A stretch of DNA of 64,000 nt, from positions 323,587 through 387,586 of the forward strand of contig CAVUEF010000006.1 of assembly GCA_963740455.1 (NCBI GenBank), read 5' to 3'. Under the pieces are notes generated by a model. It was not told the origin of the DNA. It was given only the letters and a program-made list of their open reading frames with translations, and did no database searches. The position numbers were made by a program, and so were the translations under genes. Every line of letters begins with the position of its first letter. Positions within the stretch are counted from its first letter, which is position 1. The DNA comes from Paucibacter sp963740455. Lineage in GTDB: Bacteria > Pseudomonadota > Gammaproteobacteria > Burkholderiales > Burkholderiaceae_C. Shown in pieces: positions 24,749 through 34,798 of this stretch.

Positions 24749-25831
24749 TCAGATCCGTCCCGGGCCGATGCCCGCTGGCGTGCGCAGTCTCTCGATCAGT
24801 CGCGCCGCAATCTTGTCCAGCGGCAGCACTTCGTCGGCGGCGCCGGCATTGATGGCTTCCTTGGGCATGCCGAACACCACGCAGCTGTTCTCGTCCTGCA
24901 CCAGGTTGTACGAACCGGCGTTGCGCATGGCCTTCATCGCCTTGGCGCCGTCGCCACCCATGCCGGTGAGCATGATGCCCAGCGCATTGGGTCCGACCAC
25001 GCGTGCCGCCGATTCGAACAGCACCTCGACCGACGGCTTGTGGCGGTTCACGGGCTCGCCGTCGCGCACCCGGGCGATGTAGTTGGCGCCCGACCGTTCC
25101 ACGCTGAGATGCAGGCCTCCGGGCGCGAGGTAGCCGTGGCCTGGCAGGATGCGTTCGCCGTCCTGCGCTTCTTTCACGCTGATGCGGCACAGGCCGTCCA
25201 GGCGCGCCGCGTAGCTGCGCGTGAAGCCCGGCGGCATGTGCTGGGTGATGACCACCGCCGGAGCGTCTGCGGGCAGCCTGATGAGCACTTCCTTGGTGGC
25301 TTCGGTGCCGCCGGTCGACGCTCCGATGAAGATGATTTTCTCGGTCGACAAGCGACCCAGGTTGAGGGCCGCTTCGGGCTTGCTTGCAGCCGAAGCGCTT
25401 GACGCCGAGGCTGACGGCGCACGGCGGATGTGGGCCTTGGCGGCGATGCGAATCTTGTCGGTGATGTCATCGGCCAATTGGCGGATGCCGTCGGCCACGC
25501 CAATTTTGGGCTTGGCCACAAAGTCGACCGCCCCCAGCTCCAGCGCCTTCATGGTGACTTCGGCGCCACGCTCGGTCAGCGTCGACACCATCACCACCGG
25601 CATCGGCCGCAGGCGCATCAGGCGCGACAGGAAATCGATGCCGTCCATGCGGGGCATTTCCACGTCCAGGGTGATCACGTCGGGATTGAGGTCGCGAATC
25701 ATCTCGCGCGCCACCAAAGGGTCGGCAGCCGCCCCGATGCACACCATGTCAGGCTGGCGGTTGATGATCTCAGTGAGGATGCTGCGTACCAGTGCAGAGT
25801 CATCGACGACGACGACGGTGGTTTTTGTCAT
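24749..25831 (-). CDS. cheB: Chemotaxis response regulator and protein-glutamate methylesterase CheB
   Basis: CheB demethylates and deamidates chemoreceptors. The N-terminal receiver domain has DD at residues 10-11 and the phospho-acceptor Asp56 in VITLDVEMPRMDG. A Ser/Ala-rich linker (around residues 140-160) leads to the methylesterase domain, with the catalytic Ser in IGASTGGTEA, His in TQHMPPGF and Asp in MLTGMGGDGAKAM. At 360 residues it has normal length. It is downstream of cheR and cheD, the usual adaptation operon order. Confidence 0.97.
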   Translation of the reverse strand: MTKTTVVVVDDSALVRSILTEIINRQPDMVCIGAAADPLVAREMIRDLNPDVITLDVEMPRMDGIDFLSRLMRLRPMPVVMVSTLTERGAEVTMKALELGAVDFVAKPKIGVADGIRQLADDITDKIRIAAKAHIRRAPSASASSASAASKPEAALNLGRLSTEKIIFIGASTGGTEATKEVLIRLPADAPAVVITQHMPPGFTRSYAARLDGLCRISVKEAQDGERILPGHGYLAPGGLHLSVERSGANYIARVRDGEPVNRHKPSVEVLFESAARVVGPNALGIMLTGMGGDGAKAMKAMRNAGSYNLVQDENSCVVFGMPKEAINAGAADEVLPLDKIAARLIERLRTPAGIGPGRI

Positions 25832-25900
25832 GCCAGTTCCAACTCCAGTTTTGTGGTGACGGCGTTCGCCGGTGGCCGGCAAGGTCTGTCACGCAAGGGC

Positions 25901-26584
25901 TTAAAACAGATCTATCGACCCGCCAGTGGCCGCCGGTTGGGCCTGTTGCGCAGCGAGTCTGTCTTGTTGCAACAAGGCGTCCACATTGGTCGACGCCAGA
26001 CGCTTCACCATCGCCTTGCCGCTGTTGGGCAGAAAGCAGACCTTGCGGGGGTAAATGTCGAGCACATCCTTCGAAACAATCGGGATGCGCTCGGTTTTCA
26101 GATAGTCGATCACAAACGCCGTGTTGCGCTCACCCACATTGATGGTGTTCATGCCGGCAATCACTGCGCCGCCGCCGAAGATCTTGGCTTCCATATTCGA
26201 GCGCGTGGCGCCGCGCTTCAGCATCTCGTTGATCAGGAGTTCCATGGCGAACGAACCATAGCGACCCGAATCGCCCGCCCCTTCAGGCAGCATGAAGTGG
26301 TTCATGCCGCCCACCTTGGCATGGCGGTCCCACAGACAGGCGGCAATGCACGAACCGAGCGTCGTCATCACCAGCAGGTCTTCGCTCTCCACAAAGTATT
26401 CACCCGGGAGAATCTTCACCGCTTCGTTCTTGAAGTGGGTGTCCCAAAAGAAGAACGAGGCCTCGCCGGGCTTGCGGAGCTGGGCCTTGAGCCGGGTCAG
26501 ACGCGCTGTAGTCCCGAGCGACGAACTCGGCAGTTCGGTGTCGGCTGCGCCACGAGCTTGGGGCGAGGTGGGGGCGGGTTTCAT
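25901..26584 (-). CDS. cheD: Chemoreceptor glutamine deamidase CheD
   Basis: CheD deamidates specific Gln residues of chemoreceptors. The catalytic Cys is in TTLGSCIAACLWD and the His in GGMNHFMLPEG; a conserved KIFGGGAVI segment follows. At 227 residues it is slightly longer than the minimal family because of an N-terminal extension of about 50 residues. It sits 45 bp downstream of cheR and 69 bp upstream of cheB, in one transcription unit. Confidence 0.95.
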   Translation of the reverse strand: MKPAPTSPQARGAADTELPSSSLGTTARLTRLKAQLRKPGEASFFFWDTHFKNEAVKILPGEYFVESEDLLVMTTLGSCIAACLWDRHAKVGGMNHFMLPEGAGDSGRYGSFAMELLINEMLKRGATRSNMEAKIFGGGAVIAGMNTINVGERNTAFVIDYLKTERIPIVSKDVLDIYPRKVCFLPNSGKAMVKRLASTNVDALLQQDRLAAQQAQPAATGGSIDLF

Positions 26585-26629
26585 GGCCGTCAGTATTGTC
26601 TATGTCAGCTTGACAGGTCTGGCACTCGA

Positions 26630-27490
26630 TCACTGGCGCTCGTAGATTGTTTTGCCGCGCAATCGGAACAAATCCCGGGATTCGGTGAAATTTTCGGAGT
26701 GACCCACATACAGCAGGCCGCCGGGCTTCATGACATCATGGATGCGCTCCAGCACCTTGCGTTGCGTCGGGCTGTCGAAGTAGATCATCACGTTGCGACA
26801 AAAGACAAACTGGAACGGTTCACCGAGCGACCATTGCGCGTCCATCAGGTTGAGCGAGCGGAACTCGATTTGCTTGGCCAATTCGGGTTTGATGCGGATT
26901 TGCCCGGCATTGGCGCCGGTGCCGCGCAAGAAGTGGCGCCGCAGACGCTCGGGCGACAGGCCGCGCGACTCGGCGCCATAGACGCCGCGGCGCGCCGTGT
27001 TCAGCACATTCGTGTCGATGTCGCTGCTCACGATCTGCACCGGCGCATGGCTGCCCAGCGATTCGGCCACCGTCATGGCGATCGAGTAGGGCTCCTCGCC
27101 GGTGGATGCGGCGCAGCACCAGATGCGAAAAGGCTTGCCGGCAAATGGCTTGACGTCGTCAAGCAGGCTCAGAAAGTGGTGATCCTCGCGGAAGAAAGAG
27201 GTCAGATTCGTGGTCAGGCAGTTCACGAATTCCTGCCACTCGGCCGCGCCGTTGGCGCCGCTGGCATTTTCGAGCCAATGAAGATAGTCGCCAAAGTTCT
27301 TGTATCCGGTGTCGCGCAGGCGGCGCGACAAGCGGCTGTAGACCATCGCCTGTTTGCCGTCATGCAAGCTGATGCCGGCGTGTGCATAGATCAATTTGCG
27401 CACGAGATCAAAGTCAGCTCGCGTGAACGAAAACTCGTTGTCGAGCTCATCCTTTGCCTTGGCGGTCCTGGGCTGGGCGGGCAAATTCAT
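26630..27490 (-). CDS. cheR: Chemotaxis protein methyltransferase CheR
   Basis: CheR uses S-adenosylmethionine to methylate chemoreceptor Glu residues. The N-terminal helical domain (residues about 20-90) is followed by the SAM domain with CCAASTGEEPYSIAMTVAE and IVSSDIDTNVLNTARRGVY. PFQFVFCRNVMIYFD is the usual post-motif. It is the first gene of the cheR-cheD-cheB set. A divergent GGDEF gene starts 155 bp upstream. Confidence 0.96.
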   Translation of the reverse strand: MNLPAQPRTAKAKDELDNEFSFTRADFDLVRKLIYAHAGISLHDGKQAMVYSRLSRRLRDTGYKNFGDYLHWLENASGANGAAEWQEFVNCLTTNLTSFFREDHHFLSLLDDVKPFAGKPFRIWCCAASTGEEPYSIAMTVAESLGSHAPVQIVSSDIDTNVLNTARRGVYGAESRGLSPERLRRHFLRGTGANAGQIRIKPELAKQIEFRSLNLMDAQWSLGEPFQFVFCRNVMIYFDSPTQRKVLERIHDVMKPGGLLYVGHSENFTESRDLFRLRGKTIYERQ

Positions 27491-27645
27491 CTTTTCTTCC
27501 GTGAGGCGAACGTGGCCGCTGCAAGCATTGCGGTGACAAACAAAATGGGTGCCCGTGGCACCCCAGGCAATGGACGAACAGCCACGTAAAGCCTGGGCTA
27601 TTCTGCACGGAGTTTGAACCCTCGCCTGCTAGACTTCCGCGCATT

Positions 27646-28386
27646 GTGCCCAATATTGCCGTGCAGCCGACTTTCCGACACTCGCAGATCGACGTCTCTG
27701 AGCTGCGCCTGGACGCGGCCGTGCAACTGCTCCAGCAGGCCGGCGCCAGTTTGCCCGACGCTGCGCCGCTCAGCGTCGATTGGCTGCAAGGCATGGTGGA
27801 TGCCTTGTGCGATCTCTCCAGCCGTGACGCGCTCACCGGCCTGGTGAACCGGCGCTCGTTCGAGATGGCGCTGGCGCGCGAGGTCGACCGGGTGGCGCGT
27901 TCGGGCGACTCGGCCCTGCTCCTGACGGTGGATATCGATCACTTCAAGATCGTCAACGACACCTACGGTCACGCGGCGGGCGACCTCGTGATACAGGCAG
28001 TGGCGCAAGCCATGAGTCGCGCTGTGCGTCCGATGGATACGGTGGCGCGAGTGGGCGGAGAAGAGTTCGCGGTGGTCATGCCGAACTGCCCGATCGGCTT
28101 TGGCAAGACGGTGGCCGAGCGGGTGCGCCAAATGGTGTCGGAACTGAGCGTCAACGTGGCGCCAGGCAAGCACTTGAAAGTGACTGTCAGTCTGGGCGGT
28201 GCGTTTGCGCCGCAGTGGGTACGGTCCTCGTCCTTGTTGTGGATGGAGCGCGCCGATCGTCAGCTTTATCGTGCCAAGGCCGAAGGCCGCAATCGTTTCT
28301 GCCTGGAGCACCAAACCGAATGTCTCGTGAGCGCCGAAGAAAAGGGCTTGTTGTTTGCCGCCTCGCAGTATCAGGAAATTGAATGA
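27646..28386 (+). CDS. Diguanylate cyclase (GGDEF domain)
   Basis: A 246-residue cytoplasmic protein with a short N-terminal helical part (residues 1-60) and one GGDEF domain that makes cyclic di-GMP. The substrate-binding VDIDHFKIVNDTYGHAAGD and active-site RVGGEEFAV are intact, and the inhibitory I-site RxxD (RPMD) lies five residues before GGEEF. The start is GTG at 27646. It overlaps flhG by 4 bp, so cyclic-di-GMP synthesis is coupled to a flagellar-number type ATPase. Confidence 0.93.
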   Translation: MPNIAVQPTFRHSQIDVSELRLDAAVQLLQQAGASLPDAAPLSVDWLQGMVDALCDLSSRDALTGLVNRRSFEMALAREVDRVARSGDSALLLTVDIDHFKIVNDTYGHAAGDLVIQAVAQAMSRAVRPMDTVARVGGEEFAVVMPNCPIGFGKTVAERVRQMVSELSVNVAPGKHLKVTVSLGGAFAPQWVRSSSLLWMERADRQLYRAKAEGRNRFCLEHQTECLVSAEEKGLLFAASQYQEIE

Positions 28387-29189
28387 TCAATACGACTGCA
28401 CCTGCCGCCAAAGCCGAATCCGTCGATAGGCGTGCACAGGCTCGCACCCTGGCCGTCACCAGCGGCAAGGGCGGTGTGGGCAAGACTTTCGTGACCGCCA
28501 ATCTGGCCGCCGCGCTGGCCGCGCGCGGCGAACGTGTGTTGGTGCTGGACGCCGATCTTGGCCTGGCCAATCTGGACGTGGTGCTCAACATCCACCCCAA
28601 GATCACGCTGCACGACGTATTCACCGACAAGGCCACGCTGGAAGAAGCCATCCTGCCCGCGCCGGGAGGTTTTTTTGTGCTGCTCGCCGGCTCGGGCCTG
28701 GTCGAGTATTCGCGTCTCACGCCGGACGTGCGCGACAAGCTGCTGAAGATCATCGACCTGGTGAAGCCGCGTTTCGATTGGGTGCTGCTCGACACGGGCG
28801 CCGGCATTTCCGACGTGGTCCTGTTCGCCATTTCGCTGGCCGAACAAGTGCTGGTGGTGGTCACGCCCGAACCGACGTCGATGACCGACGCCTATGCCAC
28901 GATCAAGGTGCTGGCCACCCAGCAAGAGCGGCGCAGCATCGGTCTGGTGGTGAACCAGATCCACGGTCTGGGCGAGGGCAAGACGGTGCGCAACCAGTTG
29001 CAGCAAGTGGTGCAGCGTTTCGTTGACGCCAGCCTGCCCAAACCCCTGAAACTGAATCTTCTGGGTGAAGTGCGGTCCGACAGTTCGGTGCGCGAGTCGG
29101 TGCGCCGGCGCCTGTTGCTGATGGAAGCCTATCCCGGTTCCGAGGCGGCGCAGGCCTTGCGTCTGCTGGCGGCAAAACTCTGCGAGTGA
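28383..29189 (+). CDS. flhG: MinD/ParA-type ATPase, FlhG-like
   Basis: A 268-residue P-loop ATPase with the deviant Walker A SGKGGVGKT (residues about 27-35), the switch motif LDADLGLANLDVVL, and DTGAGISD. The DADLGLANLD form and length resemble FlhG/FleN, which limits flagellar number by acting on FlhF and regulators. No FlhF is in the window, so the specific name is likely but not certain; a related ParA-like role is possible. Coupled by ATGA to the upstream GGDEF gene. Confidence 0.78.
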   Translation: MINTTAPAAKAESVDRRAQARTLAVTSGKGGVGKTFVTANLAAALAARGERVLVLDADLGLANLDVVLNIHPKITLHDVFTDKATLEEAILPAPGGFFVLLAGSGLVEYSRLTPDVRDKLLKIIDLVKPRFDWVLLDTGAGISDVVLFAISLAEQVLVVVTPEPTSMTDAYATIKVLATQQERRSIGLVVNQIHGLGEGKTVRNQLQQVVQRFVDASLPKPLKLNLLGEVRSDSSVRESVRRRLLLMEAYPGSEAAQALRLLAAKLCE

Positions 29190-29208
29190 CGCCGGCGCTG
29201 CCCACGGC

Positions 29209-29868
29209 CTATGAGCTGCCGGGCGGCTCGCGCAGCAGCACGATCAGCGCACCGTTGCCGCCCTCGCTGGCGCGTGCCTGCGTGAAAGCCAGCACCTCGT
29301 CTTTTTGCACCAGCCAGCGTCGTACGGCCTGCTTCAAGACCGGCTCGCGGCCGGGCGAACCATTGCCTTTGCCATGCACCACGCGCACACAGCGCAGGCC
29401 GGTGCGGGCGGACAAGCGGATGAATTCGCTCAAGTGTTCGCGCGCCTCGTCGCGCCGCAAGCCATGCAAATCGAGTTGCGCCTGCAGCGTCCAGTGGCCG
29501 CGCCGCAGCTTGCGCACCACCTCCTGGCCGATGTGGCTGCGCCGGTACGACAGGGCCGCGTCGGTTTCGAGGAGCGAGTCCACATCGAAATCATCGGACA
29601 AGGATTGCTGCAAGGCCTGCTCTTCGTCCCTTTCGCGCTGACGCGGCTCGGGTGTGGGTGGGCGGCCGCGCAGCTCGGCGTGCATCGCAGCTGCCAGCGG
29701 CGTCACCTGCCCGACCGTGCGTGCAAACAGCGCCAGCTCATGGCGCTTGCGCTGCTGCTCGGCGTCGCGCTGCGCCACCAGCGCCGCGGCCTGTTCGCGC
29801 CTCGTCGTCAAGCGGCGTTTCAAATCCTGCAGGTCCTGCATGAGCTTGATGGACGCGCGGTTCTTCAC
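29209..29868 (-). CDS. Smr-domain protein
   Basis: A 219-residue protein with a long charged, probably coiled-coil N-terminal half (residues 1-110) and a C-terminal Smr domain. The Smr motifs LDLHGLRRDEA (near residue 133) and VHGKGNGSPG (near 166) are present. Smr domains are nucleases or nucleic-acid-binding modules linked to repair or ribosome rescue (SmrB-like). The likely start is GTG at 29868, overlapping the radC stop as GTGA, so the two genes are co-translated. Confidence 0.9.
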   Translation of the reverse strand: MKNRASIKLMQDLQDLKRRLTTRREQAAALVAQRDAEQQRKRHELALFARTVGQVTPLAAAMHAELRGRPPTPEPRQRERDEEQALQQSLSDDFDVDSLLETDAALSYRRSHIGQEVVRKLRRGHWTLQAQLDLHGLRRDEAREHLSEFIRLSARTGLRCVRVVHGKGNGSPGREPVLKQAVRRWLVQKDEVLAFTQARASEGGNGALIVLLREPPGSS

Positions 29869-30539
29869 AGCGTGCCTCGCTCGGCCAGCGACACCACCTC
29901 GGCGGCGCCCACCACCAGATGGTCGAGTACGCGCACGTCGACCAGCGCCAAGGCGTTGCGCAAGGCTTCGGTCAGCAATTCATCGGCGCGCGAAGGCTCG
30001 GCCACGCCGGACGGATGGTTGTGCGCCAGGATGACGGCAGCCGCGTTCAACGCCAGCGCGCGCTTCACCACTTCGCGCGGGTAGACGCTGGTCTGGGTCA
30101 AGGTGCCGCGAAACAAGGTTTCGAGCGCGATGAGCTGATGCTGGGCGTCCAGAAACAGCACGGCAAACACCTCGTGCGCCAGGCCACCCAAGTGCAATTG
30201 CACATACTGCTTCACCGCTGCGGGCGCGTTGAACACCGGGCGCTGCGCCAGCTCCTGATGCAGCGAGCGCCGGGCGATTTCGAGCACGGCCGCGATCTCA
30301 GCGCGTTTGGCGGGGCCAAGCCCCTTGATTTTTCCAAGGTCTGCCAGGCTGGTCTGCAGCAGGCCCTGCCAGCCGCCCCGTTCGTCCAGTATCTGCTGCG
30401 CCAGTTGCAGCACCGAAACGCCCTTGATGCCGGTGCGCAGCAGCAAGGCCAGCAACTCTGCGTCGGCCAGCGCAGCCGGACCACGCGCGAGCAGCTTTTC
30501 GCGCGGCCTGGCGGCGGGGGGAAGATGATCGAGCGGCAT
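29865..30539 (-). CDS. radC: RadC-family JAB-domain protein
   Basis: A 224-residue protein with an N-terminal helix-hairpin-helix region (about residues 25-75) and a C-terminal MPN+/JAMM domain. The metal motif is AHNHPSGVAEPSRAD (H-x-H-x7-S-x2-D) near residue 175. RadC was named for DNA repair, but that role is disputed and its activity is unknown. It is the first gene of the radC-smr pair. Confidence 0.93.
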   Translation of the reverse strand: MPLDHLPPAARPREKLLARGPAALADAELLALLLRTGIKGVSVLQLAQQILDERGGWQGLLQTSLADLGKIKGLGPAKRAEIAAVLEIARRSLHQELAQRPVFNAPAAVKQYVQLHLGGLAHEVFAVLFLDAQHQLIALETLFRGTLTQTSVYPREVVKRALALNAAAVILAHNHPSGVAEPSRADELLTEALRNALALVDVRVLDHLVVGAAEVVSLAERGTL

Positions 30540-30651
30540 GGTGGTGAGGCGTCAATGCTGGTCCCTCATCGAGGGACGTCTCCAGGTCGCACCGTAGGGC
30601 GAAGTGTCTGCAGGCCTAAAATCTGCGCAGTTTAGCGAACAAGGCCACACC

Positions 30652-31095
30652 GTGAACTTCATTCAACCCGGGTCGCTGCTGACCCTGCACTACCGGCTGG
30701 CAAGTCCCGATGGCAGCGACCTGATCAATACCTTTGCCGACAGGCCTGCCACGCTGTCCTTGGGCGCAGGCCAGTTGGCGCCTGCCATCGAGGCGCGCCT
30801 GGTCGGCTTGGCCGAGGGCGCGCGGGTGACGCTCGAGCTCGCACCTGGCGAGGCCTTTGGCGACCGCAATCCCGATCTGGTGCAGCGCGTGAGGACGAGC
30901 CTGCTGCGCGAACTGGGCGACCCGGACGCGCAATACGCTGCCGGCGACGTGGTGCAATTTCCAACCCCCGATGGGCAGAGCACTTATGCCGGACTGGTGC
31001 GTGAAGTCGGCGCCGACTGGTTGTTGTTCGACTTCAATCATCCCTTGGCCGGTCGGGCACTGAGTTTCGAAGCGCACGTGATTGGAGTCTTGTGA
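30652..31095 (+). CDS. fkpB: FKBP-type peptidyl-prolyl isomerase (FkpB/SlpA-like)
   Basis: A 147-residue cytoplasmic peptidyl-prolyl cis-trans isomerase. It begins GSLLTLHYRLASPDGS, with the flap-bearing insert (GEAFGDRNPDLVQRV) of the SlyD/SlpA type between strands and the closing NHPLAGRALSFE. The start GTG at 30652 is preferred; a 16-codon upstream extension lacks conservation. A -10-like TAAAAT is at 30617-30622. It overlaps ispH by one base (TGATG), as in many proteobacteria where fkpB precedes ispH. Confidence 0.9.
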   Translation: MNFIQPGSLLTLHYRLASPDGSDLINTFADRPATLSLGAGQLAPAIEARLVGLAEGARVTLELAPGEAFGDRNPDLVQRVRTSLLRELGDPDAQYAAGDVVQFPTPDGQSTYAGLVREVGADWLLFDFNHPLAGRALSFEAHVIGVL

Positions 31096-32075
31096 TGAGC
31101 GTAGCCGGCGTCCAGCTGCAAGAAGTGGTGTTGGCCGAGCCGCGCGGTTTTTGCGCTGGCGTGGACCGTGCGATCGAGATCGTCGAGCGTGCGCTGACCA
31201 AATTCGGCGCGCCGATCTATGTGCGCCACGAGATCGTGCACAACACCTATGTGGTGAATGACCTGAAGGCCAAAGGCGCCATCTTCATCGAAGACCTGGG
31301 CGACGTGCCGCCGGGCGCAACGCTCGTCTTCAGCGCGCACGGCGTGAGCCAGGCGGTGCGTCAGGAGGCTGCGCGGCGGGGTTTCCACGTGTTCGATGCA
31401 ACCTGTCCGCTGGTCACCAAGGTGCATGTGGAGGTGGCCAAACTGAGCAAGGAGGGCTACCAATTCGTCATGATCGGTCACAAGGGTCATCCCGAGGTGG
31501 AAGGCACGATGGGCCAGCTCAGCGACGGCATCCACCTGGTCGAGACGGTGGCCGACGTGGCAGGCTTGCCGCTCACCCCCGACGTCAAACTGGCCGTCGT
31601 GACGCAGACCACGCTCAGTGTCGATGATGCGTCCGAGATATTAGCCGCCGTGAAGGCGCGCTTTCCGCAGGTGCGCGAACCCAAGCAGCAAGACATCTGC
31701 TACGCCACGCAAAATCGGCAGGACGCCGTCAAGGTGATGGCGCCGCAGGTCGAGGTGGTGGTGGTGGTGGGCAGCCCCAGCAGCTCCAACAGCAACCGCT
31801 TGCGCGAACTCGCCGAGCGCCTGGGCACACCCGCCTATATGGTCGACAGCCCGGACGATTTGCAACCCGAATGGCTGGCCGGGCGCAGCCGCGTCGGCCT
31901 CACCGCCGGCGCTTCGGCGCCCGACATTCTGGTGACCGAAGTCATCGCGCGACTGCGTGCGATGGGAGCCACCTCGGTGCGGCGCCTCAACGGCGTCGAC
32001 GAGGCCGTGCATTTCCCGCTGCCCAAGGGCTTGGGCGACAAGTCGATGACGGAGGTCACGTCGTCCCGATCGTGA
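31095..32075 (+). CDS. ispH: 4-hydroxy-3-methylbut-2-enyl diphosphate reductase
   Basis: IspH is the last enzyme of the non-mevalonate isoprenoid pathway, reducing HMBPP to IPP and DMAPP with a [4Fe-4S] cluster. The three cluster Cys are in EPRGFCAGVDRA, DATCPLVTK and DICYATQNRQ. HGVSQAV supplies a substrate-binding His, and the SSSNSNRL segment binds the diphosphate. At 326 residues the length is normal. The ATG at 31095 overlaps the fkpB stop. Confidence 0.97.
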   Translation: MSVAGVQLQEVVLAEPRGFCAGVDRAIEIVERALTKFGAPIYVRHEIVHNTYVVNDLKAKGAIFIEDLGDVPPGATLVFSAHGVSQAVRQEAARRGFHVFDATCPLVTKVHVEVAKLSKEGYQFVMIGHKGHPEVEGTMGQLSDGIHLVETVADVAGLPLTPDVKLAVVTQTTLSVDDASEILAAVKARFPQVREPKQQDICYATQNRQDAVKVMAPQVEVVVVVGSPSSSNSNRLRELAERLGTPAYMVDSPDDLQPEWLAGRSRVGLTAGASAPDILVTEVIARLRAMGATSVRRLNGVDEAVHFPLPKGLGDKSMTEVTSSRS

Positions 32076-32152
32076 GCATGGCGCTTTGCCATCGCGGCGC
32101 CGCTCTGCCCATGCAGAGCTTTCATAGAATCACGACCCGACGAGGAAACCCC

Positions 32153-33446
<1,294 letters not shown>

Positions 33447-33535
33447 TTGCACTTTGCTTACTGCCGTGGATCATCGTGCAAGGACTTGCGTGAGCTACAA
33501 TCTGCCGCTTCTCTGACCAGAGACCCTAGACACCT

Positions 33536-33623
33536 GGAGAGGTGGCAGAGTGGTCGAATGTACCTGACTCGAAATCAGGCGAACCGCAAGGTTCCGAGGG
33601 TTCGAATCCCTCCCTCTCCTCCA
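33536..33623 (+). tRNA. tRNA-Ser (anticodon CGA, reads UCG)
   Basis: A cloverleaf of 88 nt with encoded CCA. The acceptor stem GGAGAGG pairs with CCTCTCC, the anticodon arm is CTGACTCGAAATCAG with CGA, and there is a long variable arm (GCGAACCGCAAGGTTCCG), as expected for tRNA-Ser. The T-arm contains GGTTCGAATCC. A TACAAT -10-like box lies at 33496-33501. It directly follows serS. Confidence 0.95.
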
Positions 33624-33629
33624 TGAACC

Positions 33630-33673
33630 ACGGCCTGATGCTGCTTGATTTGCAGCGTCAGGCCGTTTCTTTT
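33630..33673 (+). terminator. Intrinsic terminator after tRNA-Ser
   Basis: ACGGCCTGA (33630-33638) pairs perfectly with TCAGGCCGT (33658-33666); an inner TGCTGC/GCAGCG extends the stem with one mismatch. The tail is TTCTTTT. Confidence 0.85.
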
Positions 33674-33796
33674 GCAGACCAGCTTGTTGACGCTGGCCAG
33701 GGGCGGGTGACGACGTCAACACCCGAGTGACGCACCATTGCCCTTGCTCAATTTCATTGCATGACGCGGGCGCAGACTGCCGGTACGGAGGGGGTC

Positions 33797-34794
33797 ATGC
33801 AAGACAGCGTCGAAGCACTGCGCTTGGTGCATGTGATCGAGGGCCCGGCGAGTTGGCGCAGCCGCACGCTCAACAAGCTGCTGCGCGTCCTGACCAACAG
33901 GACCTTGCGCCAGGGCGACGACTTGCCGGCGTTGCGGCGGCGTCTTGAGGCCATCGATGCACGCCATGCAGCGGTTGATCGGGCTGCGGTGCGCGAGTCG
34001 GTCAGTTGCGATGGCGTCGCTGCGCAGTGGGTGAGCGTGCCCGACAGCCTTGCCGGCCGCACCGTCCTGTATCTGCACGGGGGATCGTTCGCCTTTCGCT
34101 TTCCCAACGCCCAAGCGGCCTTCGCGGCGCGCTTGTGCAGGCGCCTCGGCGCTCGCGCGCTGATACCCGACTACCGGCTTGCGCCCGAGCACCAATTTCC
34201 TGCCGCGCCCGACGACTGCCACGCGGCCTACCGCTGGCTGCTGGCGCAAGGCGTCGATCCCAAGCAAGTGGTGTTCGTCGGCGACTCGGCCGGCGGCAAC
34301 CTCGCCCTCGTCACGCTGCAGCGCGCCTTGCAGACCGGCGAGCCGCTGCCTGCCTGCGCGGTGCTGCTCTCGCCCGCGGTCGATTGCACGCTGGAGGACC
34401 CCAGCCTGGCCGACAGCCAAGACCGCGATCCGGTGCTCCGGCTCGCCAGCGTGCGGGTGCTGAGGCACCACTACGTGCCCTCGTCGCAGCTCTACACGCA
34501 CCCGCATGTCTCGCCCTTGTTTGGCGACTTCGCCGGGTTTCCACCCTTGTTGGTTCAGGTCGGCAGCGCCGAGATGCTGCGCGAACAGGCGCTCCGGATG
34601 GTGCACAAGGCGCATGCGGCGGGCGTCCACGCCGAACTCGAACTGTGGCCTGAAACCGCGCATGACTTCCAGTTCGCGCCCTTCCTCCCGGAAGCGACGC
34701 TCGCGCTGGAGCGCATCGTCAAATTCGTGGTCACGCGACCGGCTGGGAGTTGCTGGCCGAGCGCAAGCCAGGGACTGTCGACGCGCGCCCTTGA
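33797..34794 (+). CDS. Hormone-sensitive-lipase-type esterase, probable frameshift near the 3' end
   Basis: An alpha/beta hydrolase of the HSL (family IV) type. The oxyanion motif is YLHGGSFAF (HGG), the nucleophile is in VVFVGDSAGGNLAL, and the catalytic His is in WPETAHDFQF. ATG at 33797 is preceded by GGAGGGGG. The frame runs on past the expected end and would overlap the convergent gene by hundreds of bases; one missing base near 34728 instead gives HATGWELLAERKPGTVDARP and a stop at 34794, five bases before the convergent stop. That gives 332 residues, typical for the family. Confidence 0.82.
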
Positions 34795-34798
34795 CTTC

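Noticed and set aside
25430..27589. Long plus-strand frame opposite cheB/cheD/cheR (719 codons)
   Set aside because: The minus strand encodes three complete chemotaxis proteins; the plus-strand translation is a Gly/Ala/His/Arg-rich antisense product.
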